Origin: JAYPCI01 sp038124645
GTDB taxonomy: Bacteria; Pseudomonadota; Alphaproteobacteria; Pelagibacterales; Pelagibacteraceae
NCBI GenBank assembly: GCA_038124645.1
Contig: JAYPCI010000006.1
Span: forward strand, 1 to 52,249
DNA length: 52,249 nucleotides
Direction of reading: 5' to 3'
The position numbers and the translations under genes are program-made. The notes beneath the pieces are model-generated. The model saw only the letters and a program-made list of their open reading frames with translations, was not told the origin of the DNA and did not search any database. Shown here piece by piece: positions 45,044 to 52,249 of the stretch. Position 1 is the first letter of the stretch; each line of letters opens with the position of its first letter.

Positions 45044-47043
45044 CCAGGGCTTCTATATTCATCCTCATAATCAATGAGATCCTGGTTAAATTCAAAGTCT
45101 TTATTTTGATCATTTTCCAAACTGTAATCATTTTTTTCAATAGCAGTTTCAGGTAACTCATTGATAAATCTTGATGGCAAAGTTTCCATCCAATCACCGT
45201 GATATAATCTTTTCATAGCGAAAGATATGTAAGACTCTTTTTTTGCTCTGGTTATTGCTACATAAGCTAGTCGTCTTTCTTCTTCTAATCCAAAATCTCC
45301 TTTTTCCTCTATTGATTTTTGATGCGGAAATATTCCTTCTTCCCAACCAGGTAAAAAAACTGCATCAAATTCGAGCCCTTTCGCAGCATGCATGGTCATA
45401 ATATTAATTTTTTCTCCATCCCATTCTTGATCGATAGAAGTCGCTAAGGCCACATGTTCTAAAAAATTATTTAAATTTTCATAATCTCTCATTGCTCTTA
45501 ACAGTTCTTTTAAATTTTCAAGTCTATTTTCATTTTCAATATCCTTTTTATTTTTTAATTGTGCTGAGTATCCAGACTCATCTAATACCAATTTTAGAAG
45601 ATCGTAATGTTTAAGGTTTTTAAGATCTGACCTCCATTTATCAATTTGATTTAATAAGAAAGAAAAAGCAGATTTGATTTTGGGTTTAAACTTGTTTAAC
45701 TCTAAATTTTTTCTAATAGCGTCTTCTAAACAAAGTTTGTATGTAGAGGCAAATTTATAAACTTGATTTAAGGTAGCTTCGCCAACACCTCTTTTAGGAT
45801 TTGCAATTACCCTTTCTAGTGCTAAATCATCATATTTTTGGTTTATTATCCTAAGATAAGCTACTGCATCTTTGATCTCAGCTCTTTCATAAAATTTAAG
45901 TCCACCAATAATTCTATAATTCAAACCTATTTTTAAAAATCTCTCTTCAAATTCCCTTGTTTGATAAATTGCTCTAACCAAAATAGCAGTGTTGTTGAAT
46001 GAAAATTTATTTTTGATTTCTTTCTCAATAATATCTCCTACGTTTTCCGCTTCATTTCTTCCAGATTGATAGCAATTAACTTTTACAGGTGCACCTTGCT
46101 CACCTTCAGTCCAAAGTTTTTTTCCTTTTCGTTCTTTATTGTAAGAAATTAATTCTGAAGCAGCATCGAGTATATTTTTAGTTGAACGATAATTCTGTTC
46201 TAATTTAAAGATTTTACAATTTTCAAACGTTTTATCAAAAGATAAAAAATGTTTAACTTCAGCACCTCGCCAACTATATATAGATTGATCATCGTCACCC
46301 ACGCAGCAAATATTTTGTTTTTCGTTTACTAATAGATTTAACCATTTATTTTGAATAAAGTTTGTATCTTGAAATTCATCTACCAAAATGTATTTAAAAT
46401 TTTTGTTATAAATTTCTTTAATATCTTTATTTAATTCAAACAATTTTACACAATACAAAATTAAGTCACCAAAATCACATGCATTTAGATCCTTAATCTT
46501 TGTTTGATAAATTTTGTATACTTTAAGAATTGCCTCATCAAACATCTGCCCTCTTTTGGGCTTCACATCTTCAGGCATTAGTCCTAGATTTTTCCATCTA
46601 TCTATATAGGCAATGATATAATTTGGGGATATTTTTTTAGCATCAATATTTTCAGCTTCACAAATTTTCTTGATAATCTTTTTTTGATCATCTGTATCGA
46701 GTATTGTAAAATTGCTTTTAAGACCTATTGCTTCGGCGTGTCGTCTTAAAAATTTTACACTTATTGAATGAAAGGTTCCTAACCAAGGTACCGAATTAGT
46801 TTTTGCTTTTAAAATTTTTGATACTCGATTTTGCATTTCTTTAGCAGCTTTATTAGTAAAAGTTACGCAAAGAATTTCATTAGGAAATGCTCTTTTTTGA
46901 GAAATTATGTAAGCTAATCTTGTGGTTAATACTTTTGTTTTTCCAGATCCGGCGCCCGCAACAATTAAGCAAGGTCCCTCAGTTTCTTTAACTGCTTCTT
47001 TCTGGACGGTGTTTAAACTCTGTAAGTTATCTTCTAAATGCAT
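45010..47043 (-). CDS. uvrD: UvrD/PcrA-type ATP-dependent DNA helicase
   Basis: This superfamily 1A 3'-5' helicase unwinds DNA during excision and mismatch repair. The 677 residues show the Q motif (LNTVQKEAV), motif I AGAGSGKT (29-36), motif Ia (FTNKAAKEM), motif II VDEFQDTN, motif III VGDDDQSIYSWRGA, motif IV FKLEQNYRST, motif V MTMHAAKGLEFD, and motif VI VAITRAK. It is shorter than E. coli UvrD (about 720), with a reduced C-terminal tail ending in GWQRLRRKLLK. The sequence alone does not separate UvrD, PcrA and Rep; the presence of uvrB and uvrC in the same genome makes a UvrD role likely. Confidence 0.93.
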   Translation of the reverse strand: MHLEDNLQSLNTVQKEAVKETEGPCLIVAGAGSGKTKVLTTRLAYIISQKRAFPNEILCVTFTNKAAKEMQNRVSKILKAKTNSVPWLGTFHSISVKFLRRHAEAIGLKSNFTILDTDDQKKIIKKICEAENIDAKKISPNYIIAYIDRWKNLGLMPEDVKPKRGQMFDEAILKVYKIYQTKIKDLNACDFGDLILYCVKLFELNKDIKEIYNKNFKYILVDEFQDTNFIQNKWLNLLVNEKQNICCVGDDDQSIYSWRGAEVKHFLSFDKTFENCKIFKLEQNYRSTKNILDAASELISYNKERKGKKLWTEGEQGAPVKVNCYQSGRNEAENVGDIIEKEIKNKFSFNNTAILVRAIYQTREFEERFLKIGLNYRIIGGLKFYERAEIKDAVAYLRIINQKYDDLALERVIANPKRGVGEATLNQVYKFASTYKLCLEDAIRKNLELNKFKPKIKSAFSFLLNQIDKWRSDLKNLKHYDLLKLVLDESGYSAQLKNKKDIENENRLENLKELLRAMRDYENLNNFLEHVALATSIDQEWDGEKINIMTMHAAKGLEFDAVFLPGWEEGIFPHQKSIEEKGDFGLEEERRLAYVAITRAKKESYISFAMKRLYHGDWMETLPSRFINELPETAIEKNDYSLENDQNKDFEFNQDLIDYEDEYRSPGWQRLRRKLLK

Positions 47044-47115
47044 TAGATATATTTATACAATACAAAATAAGAAAACAATTTTTGTAGATTAAATATTTTA
47101 ATTAATTAACAGTTA

Positions 47116-48504
47116 TTACTTAGGTTTTGTCATCTTTAAAGGATTCATAATTTTATCGTAATCCTTTTCTGTAAGAATACCTTCTTTTAAAACTTCCTCT
47201 TTAAGTGTAGTACCATTTTTGTGAGCTGTTTTTGCAATTTTAGCAGCTTTATCATATCCAATTTTCGGTGCCAAAGCAGTCACCAACATTAAAGTACTGT
47301 CTAACAACTGTTGAATTCTTTTTTTATCTGCTTTAATTCCTTTCACACAATAAAGTGCAAACGTTTTTGACGAGTCAGCCATTATTTCAATTGACTGTAA
47401 GATATTGTGGGCAATTAAAGGTTTGAATACATTTAATTCAAAATGCCCATGTGACCCAGCCATGGTGATACCATTATGATTACCAATCACTTTAACACAG
47501 ACCATCGTGACCGCCTCACTTTGAGTTGGATTAACTTTACCAGGCATAATCGATGAACCAGGTTCATTTGCGGGTAAAATTAATTCCCCGTAACCAGCCC
47601 TTGGACCTGATCCTAAAAATCTAATATCGTTTGCAATTTTCATTAAACAAACTGCGGTAGTGTTTAGTGTGCCTGAAAAATTTACAATTGCATCATGAGC
47701 TGCTAAAGCAGCAAATTTATTTGGAGCAGCTTTAAAAGGCAATTTAGTAATTCTACCAATTTCTTTTACAATTTTTTTATCAAAATTTTTTCTTGTATTT
47801 AAGCCTGTACCAACGGCTGTACCACCTTGCGCTAGAAAATAAATTTCATCTAATGCTTTTTCTATTCTTTTGATACATTGATTTAATTGCGAATAGTAAC
47901 CAGAAAATTCTTGTCCTAAAGTTAAAGGTGTTGCATCTTGTAAGTGCGTTCTACCTACTTTTACAATTTTGGCAAATTGTTTAACTTTTTTCTTTAACTC
48001 ATTATCTAAAATCTTAAGCGATGGTAATAATTTTTGTTTAGCTTTTAAAGCAATAGCAATATGCATGGCAGTAGGGAAAACGTCATTTGTGGATTGAGAT
48101 TTATTTACATGATCATTAGGGTGGACAGGTTTTTTTGATCCTACTTTACCACCCATCATTTCAATTGCCCTGTTAGCAATAACTTCATTAACATTCATAT
48201 TTGTTTGAGTTCCTGATCCAGTCTGCCAAACTTTAAGAGGAAAATGATTATCTAATTTTCCAGCAATAACTTCCTCAGCAGCTTTGATTATATATTTACT
48301 TATTTTTGGATCTAAATCTTTGAAAGCAGCATTAACTTTAGCTGCAGCTTTTTTAATAATAGCGATCGAATGAATTAAGACTGGTCTATTTTTGAAATCA
48401 CCAATATTAAAATATTTGTTAGACCTTTCAGTTGAGGCGCCCCAATACTTATCACCAGGTACTTTAATTTTTCCAATGCTATCGGATTCTATTCTGTATT
48501 TCAT
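47116..48504 (-). CDS. fumC: Class II fumarate hydratase
   Basis: FumC hydrates fumarate to malate in the TCA cycle without an iron-sulfur cluster. The 462 residues match the class II fumarase/aspartase family: start text YRIESDSIGKIKVPGDKYWG, the TGSGTQTNMNVNEVI block, HPNDHVNKSQSTNDVFPTA, and the signature GSSIMPGKVNP with the mobile catalytic Ser. ASKTG-type aspartase features are absent, and THLQDATPLTLGQE is fumarase-like. The gene is monocistronic, 72 bp after uvrD's start and divergent from the pyrophosphohydrolase across 54 bp. Confidence 0.96.
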   Translation of the reverse strand: MKYRIESDSIGKIKVPGDKYWGASTERSNKYFNIGDFKNRPVLIHSIAIIKKAAAKVNAAFKDLDPKISKYIIKAAEEVIAGKLDNHFPLKVWQTGSGTQTNMNVNEVIANRAIEMMGGKVGSKKPVHPNDHVNKSQSTNDVFPTAMHIAIALKAKQKLLPSLKILDNELKKKVKQFAKIVKVGRTHLQDATPLTLGQEFSGYYSQLNQCIKRIEKALDEIYFLAQGGTAVGTGLNTRKNFDKKIVKEIGRITKLPFKAAPNKFAALAAHDAIVNFSGTLNTTAVCLMKIANDIRFLGSGPRAGYGELILPANEPGSSIMPGKVNPTQSEAVTMVCVKVIGNHNGITMAGSHGHFELNVFKPLIAHNILQSIEIMADSSKTFALYCVKGIKADKKRIQQLLDSTLMLVTALAPKIGYDKAAKIAKTAHKNGTTLKEEVLKEGILTEKDYDKIMNPLKMTKPK

Positions 48505-48558
48505 TTGTGAATCTCGTTAATATTACTACAAATAATAACTAAGATAAATGTTCAAAAA

Positions 48559-48930
48559 ATGACAAACTTTGAAAAAGTTAAAAAATTTATGGAAACTTTT
48601 GGTCAGGAAGTAAAGCAGAAGTCAGAATTCCCAAAGGAAGATATCGTGAAATTAAGAATTTCTCTAATAGAGGAAGAATTAAATGAATTAAAAGATGCTA
48701 TTAAAAATAATGATATTAAAGAAGTAGCTGATGCATTAACCGATATTCTTTATGTGACCTATGGTGCAGGAATAGCATTCGGAATAGATCTTGATAAATG
48801 TTTTAATGAAGTACAAAATTCCAACATGAGTAAACTTGGTGGTGATGGCAAACCTATATATAATGAGTTTGGAAAAGTTATGAAAGGACCAAACTATTTT
48901 AAACCTGATTTATCTAAATTTGTAAAATAA
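48559..48930 (+). CDS. Nucleoside triphosphate pyrophosphohydrolase-like protein (all-alpha NTP-PPase)
   Basis: The 123 residues belong to the all-alpha MazG/PRA-PH superfamily that hydrolyses (d)NTPs to monophosphates. The metal-binding glutamates lie in IEEELNEL (37-44) and the second pair in EVADALTD (55-62), which is the E-x2-E...E-x2-D pattern. The C-terminal SKLGGDGKPIYNEFGKVMKG resembles that of DR2231-like enzymes, suggesting a house-cleaning dNTP pyrophosphatase such as dUTPase-like activity. Substrate is inference. The stop overlaps the next small ORF by 1 base (TAATG). Confidence 0.85.
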   Translation: MTNFEKVKKFMETFGQEVKQKSEFPKEDIVKLRISLIEEELNELKDAIKNNDIKEVADALTDILYVTYGAGIAFGIDLDKCFNEVQNSNMSKLGGDGKPIYNEFGKVMKGPNYFKPDLSKFVK

Positions 48931-49055
48931 TGGAATACTTATTACTCGGCATAGTATTTATTTTTTTATTGAGGTTTATTCTTGCTCCCAGTCATAAAAG
49001 TGAATTAGCACGTTTTAAGGATAAAAGTAATTGGACATCTTTAGGTGGATGTTAA
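48930..49055 (+). CDS. Small single-span membrane peptide, 41 aa
   Basis: An ATG overlapping the stop of the pyrophosphohydrolase opens a 41-codon frame. The product starts MEYLLLGIVFIFLLRFILAP, a membrane span from about 3 to 19, followed by a polar tail ending in SLGGC. The tight TAATG junction and a proper stop before the gap support a real gene, but I recognise no family, and a chance ORF cannot be excluded. The 3' part (49011-49055) is contained in the 55-bp sequence repeated beyond the Ns. If the gap is artificial, this gene converges on the DNA methyltransferase with only 2 bp between the stops. Confidence 0.5.
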   Translation: MEYLLLGIVFIFLLRFILAPSHKSELARFKDKSNWTSLGGC

Positions 49056-49065
49056 TATTATTTTT
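49011..49065 (+). repeat. 55-bp duplicate, left copy, at gap edge
   Basis: These 55 bases are identical to 49166-49220 on the far side of the N run. Each copy abuts the gap directly. A repeat that touches both edges of a gap and is exactly 55 bases long (a common de Bruijn k-mer size) is best explained as an uncollapsed overlap of two contigs, not as biology. Confidence 0.9.
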
Positions 49066-49165
49066 NNNNNNNNNNNNNNNNNNNNNNNNNNNNNNNNNNN
49101 NNNNNNNNNNNNNNNNNNNNNNNNNNNNNNNNNNNNNNNNNNNNNNNNNNNNNNNNNNNNNNNNN
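49066..49165. other. Scaffold gap, 100 Ns
   Basis: Exactly 100 Ns, the conventional size for a gap of unknown length. Because the flanking 55 bases are the same on both sides, the true sequence is probably continuous, and the gap plus one copy (155 bp) should be deleted. Nothing can be said about content if that is wrong. Confidence 0.97.
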
Positions 49166-49220
49166 CGTTTTAAGGATAAAAGTAATTGGACATCTTTAGG
49201 TGGATGTTAATATTATTTTT
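49166..49220 (+). repeat. 55-bp duplicate, right copy, at gap edge
   Basis: Identical to 49011-49065. The last 8 bases overlap the 3' end of the DNA methyltransferase gene (stop at 49213-49215), while the same bases in the left copy follow the 41-aa ORF. This supports a direct join of the two contigs through this sequence. Confidence 0.9.
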
Positions 49221-50190
49221 TTAAACTCTTATTAGTTGTTCCATCAATAATTTTCAGAACTGACCAGTAACCACGACCATACTTTTTAGAAATATCTTCT
49301 ATAGCCTGTTTTTTTGATAAACCTCTTGCTTTAATTTTTTTAAACTCTGCATTAATTTTCTTCTTTTCATCAGCAGTTAAAGATTTTCCGCTATTAACAA
49401 GAAGATTTTTGGGCGGTTTACGTATTTGACTTTGTAAATATCCTGTTTTTAATTTTTCGAATTCTTTAATTTGATAATTAAATGAATTTTTACTGATTTC
49501 AAAACCTGTAGCATAACGGTTTAAACCTTTTGCTACTTTAGCCGTTGAAAAACTCCCTAAAAAAAAGTCACAAACAAGGTCACCTTCATTACTCGAATAT
49601 TGGATCATTTTTTCTAATAATTTTTGCGGTAATTCATTTTTATTTTTAATTTTACCTGGTTTAAACTCTCTATTAATTATCCAAACATCCTCTCTATCTA
49701 AATAATTTCTAGATCCACCATTATCTGCTTTTTCACTATCAGAATAACGACTAAACGTATTAAACGTATGTTTCTCACCTTTTTTTTTATAATAGAGAAT
49801 ATGGTAGTGGGAGGAAATATATTTTGTTTTGGTATAAACACCAAAATTGTATTTCCAAATGATATGATTAATTTCTTCCAGAGATGTTTTTTTTAAAGCA
49901 TTTAAAATATCATTTAAATTAGTGTAACCTGAAACAATATAAATCGAACCACCGGGTTTAAGTATTCTTTCTGCTTGTAGAATCCATTTCTCAGAAAATG
50001 AAGCGTATTCTTTTTTTGGAATTTCCACATAGCCATCAATGACAAAATTTTCATTACGATTATAGTGTTTGTCTAATTTATCACCTTCAATTCCATATGG
50101 AGGGTCGGTGATAATAAGATCAACACTATCGTCAGCAAGGTATTTTTGTGCTCCATCAATACAGTCGGTATTATAAAATTTATTTTGCAT
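49213..50190 (-). CDS. Site-specific DNA methyltransferase, beta class (N6-adenine or N4-cytosine)
   Basis: The 325 residues hold the catalytic motif IV DPPY (29-32) near the N-terminus and the SAM-binding motif I (DFFLGS, 208-213) far toward the C-terminus. With a target-recognition region between them (about 120-180), this is the IV-TRD-I order of beta-class amino-methyltransferases. Residues 260-325 form an added Lys-rich tail (LTADEKKKINAEFKKIKARG) that looks like a helical DNA-binding element. It overlaps the endonuclease gene by 11 bp on the same strand, so it is most likely the protective enzyme of a Type II restriction-modification system. It is not a CcrM, which has a different C-terminal domain. 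The recognition site is unknown. Confidence 0.92.
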   Translation of the reverse strand: MQNKFYNTDCIDGAQKYLADDSVDLIITDPPYGIEGDKLDKHYNRNENFVIDGYVEIPKKEYASFSEKWILQAERILKPGGSIYIVSGYTNLNDILNALKKTSLEEINHIIWKYNFGVYTKTKYISSHYHILYYKKKGEKHTFNTFSRYSDSEKADNGGSRNYLDREDVWIINREFKPGKIKNKNELPQKLLEKMIQYSSNEGDLVCDFFLGSFSTAKVAKGLNRYATGFEISKNSFNYQIKEFEKLKTGYLQSQIRKPPKNLLVNSGKSLTADEKKKINAEFKKIKARGLSKKQAIEDISKKYGRGYWSVLKIIDGTTNKSLKK

Positions 50191-50830
50191 CTAAAACTTG
50201 ATGATATATTTCATTAATTTTTCTTAAATCAAATTGATACTTTACTTTTCGACTAGCTCCATCTGCATTTCTGCCTTGCTTGTGGATAATTAATTTTGAT
50301 AAATCAGATTGGTTTAAAACCATAAATATAATTTGTTTTAATTCTGCCGAGACCTTTCTTTTTCTAGAATTTGCTTTTCTTTTTTTTGCCTCTAATTGAT
50401 AACTAGAAACTCTACCTTTTAACTGATCATGCCATTTTTTGAATGATCCATCTTCATCATATTTAACATCACATTCAGATACAATAAATCCGTGGTATTG
50501 GTTATTATTTAGCGAGGTATCAATAGCTTCTTTATCATTTAAAATTATATTAGTGCCAGATTGAATAGCATGATTTTTAAAATCCCAGTTAATGTTTCCT
50601 CTACAATCAAATTCAACATTTCCAAACTTATCTCCAGGCAATGAAAAATGATTTTTCAAAATTTGTTTACATTTTAATTCAAAATACCATCCACACCATT
50701 CCATTTGACGCCACTGTCCATTTTTTGATTTCATTTCATTTATGCAAGATTTACCATCCCAATACTTTGGAAAATTTTGAAATAACAGATTGAATTTATT
50801 TAAATCTTCTATGTATTTATTTTCTGACAT
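50180..50830 (-). CDS. Putative Type II restriction endonuclease (PD-(D/E)xK)
   Basis: A 216-residue protein coded just upstream of, and overlapping by 11 bp, the DNA methyltransferase. A likely nuclease core is E51 in WYFELK, D75 in EFDCRG, and D83-F-K85 in NWDFKNH, i.e. D-x7-D-x-K as in PD-(D/E)xK enzymes. The phrase MEWCGWYFE ahead of it and a Lys/Arg-rich stretch (147-161) would suit DNA binding. I do not recognise a specific named enzyme, so the function rests on the active-site pattern and on the partner gene. It starts 10 bp after the tmRNA coding piece, on the same strand. Confidence 0.75.
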   Translation of the reverse strand: MSENKYIEDLNKFNLLFQNFPKYWDGKSCINEMKSKNGQWRQMEWCGWYFELKCKQILKNHFSLPGDKFGNVEFDCRGNINWDFKNHAIQSGTNIILNDKEAIDTSLNNNQYHGFIVSECDVKYDEDGSFKKWHDQLKGRVSSYQLEAKKRKANSRKRKVSAELKQIIFMVLNQSDLSKLIIHKQGRNADGASRKVKYQFDLRKINEIYHQVLDAK

Positions 50831-50840
50831 TTAAACTAGA

Positions 50841-51097
50841 AGGGGCGTTCTGTTGCCAGGTGCCCCAGACCCCGTTACTTAATTAACAAGTTAATTAAGC
50901 AGCAAGTGCAAATTTATTATTTGCATTTATAAGTAGCCCGTTACGTCGGAACCATCTCGAACGAAAGAATAGCCTTTAGACATCCGTCGAATCTGATTCA
51001 CCCCCTCAAGTTGTAAATGGTGGAGGTGGTGGGTACTGCCCCCACGTCCGTAATGTTTATTACGAAATTCGTTTATCGTCATAGTTGGAAGACCAAC
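50841..51097 (-). ncRNA. ssrA: Transfer-messenger RNA, circularly permuted two-piece form
   Basis: tmRNA frees stalled ribosomes and tags the unfinished protein. Read on the minus strand, the acceptor piece comes first: a T-arm GTGGG-GGCAGTA-CCCAC (51045-51029), the acceptor strand CACCTCC, discriminator A and encoded CCA (51020-51018). A 12-nt spacer follows (51017-51006), then the coding piece begins with GGGGGTG (51005-50999), which pairs with CACCTCC over 7 bp including a G3-U70 wobble, the alanine identity element. The tag ORF is at 50924-50895, followed by a perfect hairpin (50878-50899) and a G+C-rich pseudoknot region. This permuted order is typical of Alphaproteobacteria. The outer ends are approximate. 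Confidence 0.93.
50895..50924 (-). other. tmRNA tag reading frame
   Basis: The resume codon is taken as GCA, giving the nine-residue tag ANNKFALAA and a TAA stop. The hydrophobic ALAA end is what ClpXP-type proteases recognise. Tag boundaries upstream of the resume codon are inferred from the usual tmRNA layout. Confidence 0.8.
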
Positions 51098-51103
51098 AAT
51101 CTT

Positions 51104-51131
51104 AATATATTGTCTAGCAGAGTTTTTGCAA
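51104..51131 (-). promoter_or_regulatory. Putative tmRNA promoter
   Basis: On the minus strand: TTGCAA (51131-51126), 16 bp, TATATT (51109-51104), 4/6 and 5/6 matches. It would start the transcript near 51097, at the hairpin that opens the acceptor piece. Its position upstream of a structural RNA makes it a good candidate. Confidence 0.5.
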
Positions 51132-51152
51132 CAATTTAAATATTTTAGAATA

Positions 51153-52249
51153 ATGTTGGAGAAAAGAAAAAAAAATTTAAAGTATATTTTAGTTTTTTTA
51201 TCAATATTTTCCTATTTTCTACTTTTTTATTTCAAAGATTATTCTATTGCTGGTGCACAGGTAGATTTTAAATCTTTTTATTTTAATAATATACAATTTT
51301 TTAAAGAAGACTTTTATAATTCAATTGTCAACTATGGCTTACTTGGTGATGCAAATTATCCTTTAGATTATATTTTTCATGCTTTTCTAAATCCTTTTAG
51401 TTTTGATAAAGACTTATATTTATTAAGTACTTTATTTATCGGTTTTTTTGTATTTATAATTTTTGCCATCTCTTTAGAAAAAATAAATTTTTCTAAAATC
51501 GACTCATACTCAATAGGATCTTTAATACTTTTACTACCATGGTTTAGTGGCAGAGCATATTGGGGAACCTCTGCCGTTTTAGGTATTTTTTTTTTAACAA
51601 TATCCTTTTATTTTTTTATTAAAATAAAGAATAGCCACAATGACGCAAAAACAATAGATTTAATTTTATTATGCATATTTAGTTCAGCTGCTTTATATAC
51701 AAGAAATTCATTTGTTTTTTTCCCTATTTTTATAATTTTTTTTTTATTTTTAAACCAATTTAATTTTAAAAAAATTTTTTTAGTTCTTATCAATTATTTC
51801 ATACTTGCTATACCAGGTTTATTATTAATTTTTATTTGGGGGGGATTTTATGACTCAAAAAATATGGATATTTACGAGATGCACAATTTTAGAAATATTT
51901 TAAAAAATTTTCCAATAATACTAAATTATATATTTTTTTATTTATGGCCAATATTTCTTTTAGAAGAAAAAAGGTTTAATTTAAAAAAATTTTTAATAAA
52001 ACACCAATTTTCATTCCTTATATCTATTATAACACTTTTAATATTAAGTTTGTTAGGACATATGAATTATTTATCTGATATGGTATATGGTGGAGGTGTA
52101 ATTTTAGAGTTTGGAAGTTACATCGGGGACAAGTTGAACTTGATTTTTTTAATAACAAGTTCTATAGGGTTTTCATTCCTCTACTATTTTTTAAAGCAAA
52201 ATTTTAAAAATAATATAATTCTCTTTCTTCCAATTTTTTTGATTTTTGG
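51153..52249 (+). CDS. Multi-pass membrane protein, possibly GT-C-type glycosyltransferase (partial)
   Basis: From ATG 51153 the frame stays open for 365 codons to the end of the window, so the C-terminus is missing. The product has an N-terminal membrane span (about 10-27), a soluble-looking loop with an acidic DFKSF and ED motif, then at least seven more spans rich in Phe, Ile and Leu. A first loop with acidic residues after span one, followed by many helices, is the usual shape of GT-C glycosyltransferases that work on polyprenyl-linked sugars, but I see no decisive motif. Such genes are common in variable surface-polysaccharide regions. The upstream 55 bp separate it from the divergent tmRNA promoter. 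Confidence 0.7.
   Translation, partial: MLEKRKKNLKYILVFLSIFSYFLLFYFKDYSIAGAQVDFKSFYFNNIQFFKEDFYNSIVNYGLLGDANYPLDYIFHAFLNPFSFDKDLYLLSTLFIGFFVFIIFAISLEKINFSKIDSYSIGSLILLLPWFSGRAYWGTSAVLGIFFLTISFYFFIKIKNSHNDAKTIDLILLCIFSSAALYTRNSFVFFPIFIIFFLFLNQFNFKKIFLVLINYFILAIPGLLLIFIWGGFYDSKNMDIYEMHNFRNILKNFPIILNYIFFYLWPIFLLEEKRFNLKKFLIKHQFSFLISIITLLILSLLGHMNYLSDMVYGGGVILEFGSYIGDKLNLIFLITSSIGFSFLYYFLKQNFKNNIILFLPIFLIF

Noticed and set aside
49011..49220. 55-bp direct repeats as integration (att) sites beside the tmRNA island
   Set aside because: They touch both edges of a 100-N gap exactly, do not resemble tmRNA sequence and equal a common k-mer size, so an assembly overlap explains them better.
49213..50190. 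DNA methyltransferase as the alphaproteobacterial cell-cycle enzyme CcrM
   Set aside because: It lacks the CcrM C-terminal domain pattern and is coupled to an endonuclease gene, which points to a restriction-modification system.

Overview
The window is AT-rich (by eye about 30% G+C, not computed), tightly packed DNA. It most probably comes from a free-living marine alphaproteobacterium of the Pelagibacterales (SAR11) type. The evidence is a circularly permuted two-piece tmRNA, the block carA-carB / GatB-YqeY / dnaG / rpoD, an ELM1-family protein, very small gene spacings, many 1-23 bp overlaps and almost no Shine-Dalgarno sequences. The SAR11 placement is inference; Alphaproteobacteria is well supported. 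A run of exactly 100 Ns shows that this is a draft scaffold (MAG, SAG or short-read isolate).

Layout. (1) 1-6443, minus strand: uvrB, a FolM-like SDR, folB, uvrC, pgsA and a truncated methyltransferase form one repair/pterin/phospholipid operon. (2) 6479-10464: aspC, trxB (minus), an ELM1-family protein coupled to a 2OG-Fe(II) oxygenase, and a small Cys-rich protein. (3) 10457-14846, minus: carA-carB. (4) 14967-19211, plus: GatB/YqeY-like protein, dnaG, rpoD and a CAT-anticodon tRNA that I read as tRNA-Ile2. (5) 19219-21781: mlaA-mlaC (minus), a cytoplasmic AmpD-like amidase and RNase P RNA. (6) 21868-43303, plus: a long division and cell-wall cluster opened by a MraZ operator: mraZ, ftsZ, rsmH, ftsL, ftsI, murE-murF (one fused ORF), mraY, murD, ftsW, murG, murC, murB, ddl, ftsQ, ftsA, then lpxC, bamD and ligA. 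(7) 43295-49055: aminopeptidase P, UvrD-type helicase and fumC on minus; an NTP pyrophosphohydrolase and a 41-residue membrane peptide on plus. (8) The 100-N gap (49066-49165), flanked by two identical 55-bp sequences, which is almost certainly an uncollapsed assembly overlap. (9) 49213-51097, minus: two-piece tmRNA followed at once by a restriction endonuclease and its DNA methyltransferase. (10) From 51153: a truncated multi-pass membrane protein.

How the genes work together. Section 6 encodes nearly the whole cytoplasmic branch of peptidoglycan synthesis from UDP-MurNAc to lipid II, the septal synthase pair FtsW/FtsI, and core divisome proteins. The first gene of lipid A synthesis that is committed (lpxC) and outer-membrane assembly (bamD) follow directly. 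MraZ probably represses the whole unit from three evenly spaced boxes over the promoter. The most unusual points are ftsZ moved to the head of the cluster, the MurE-MurF fusion, an FtsA whose nucleotide-binding motifs look lost, a DnaG with an eroded zinc site, and a restriction-modification pair beside the tmRNA gene. I found no CRISPR array, transposase, integrase or prophage, and no clearly undescribed defence system. No stretch over 300 bases lacks a gene or RNA.
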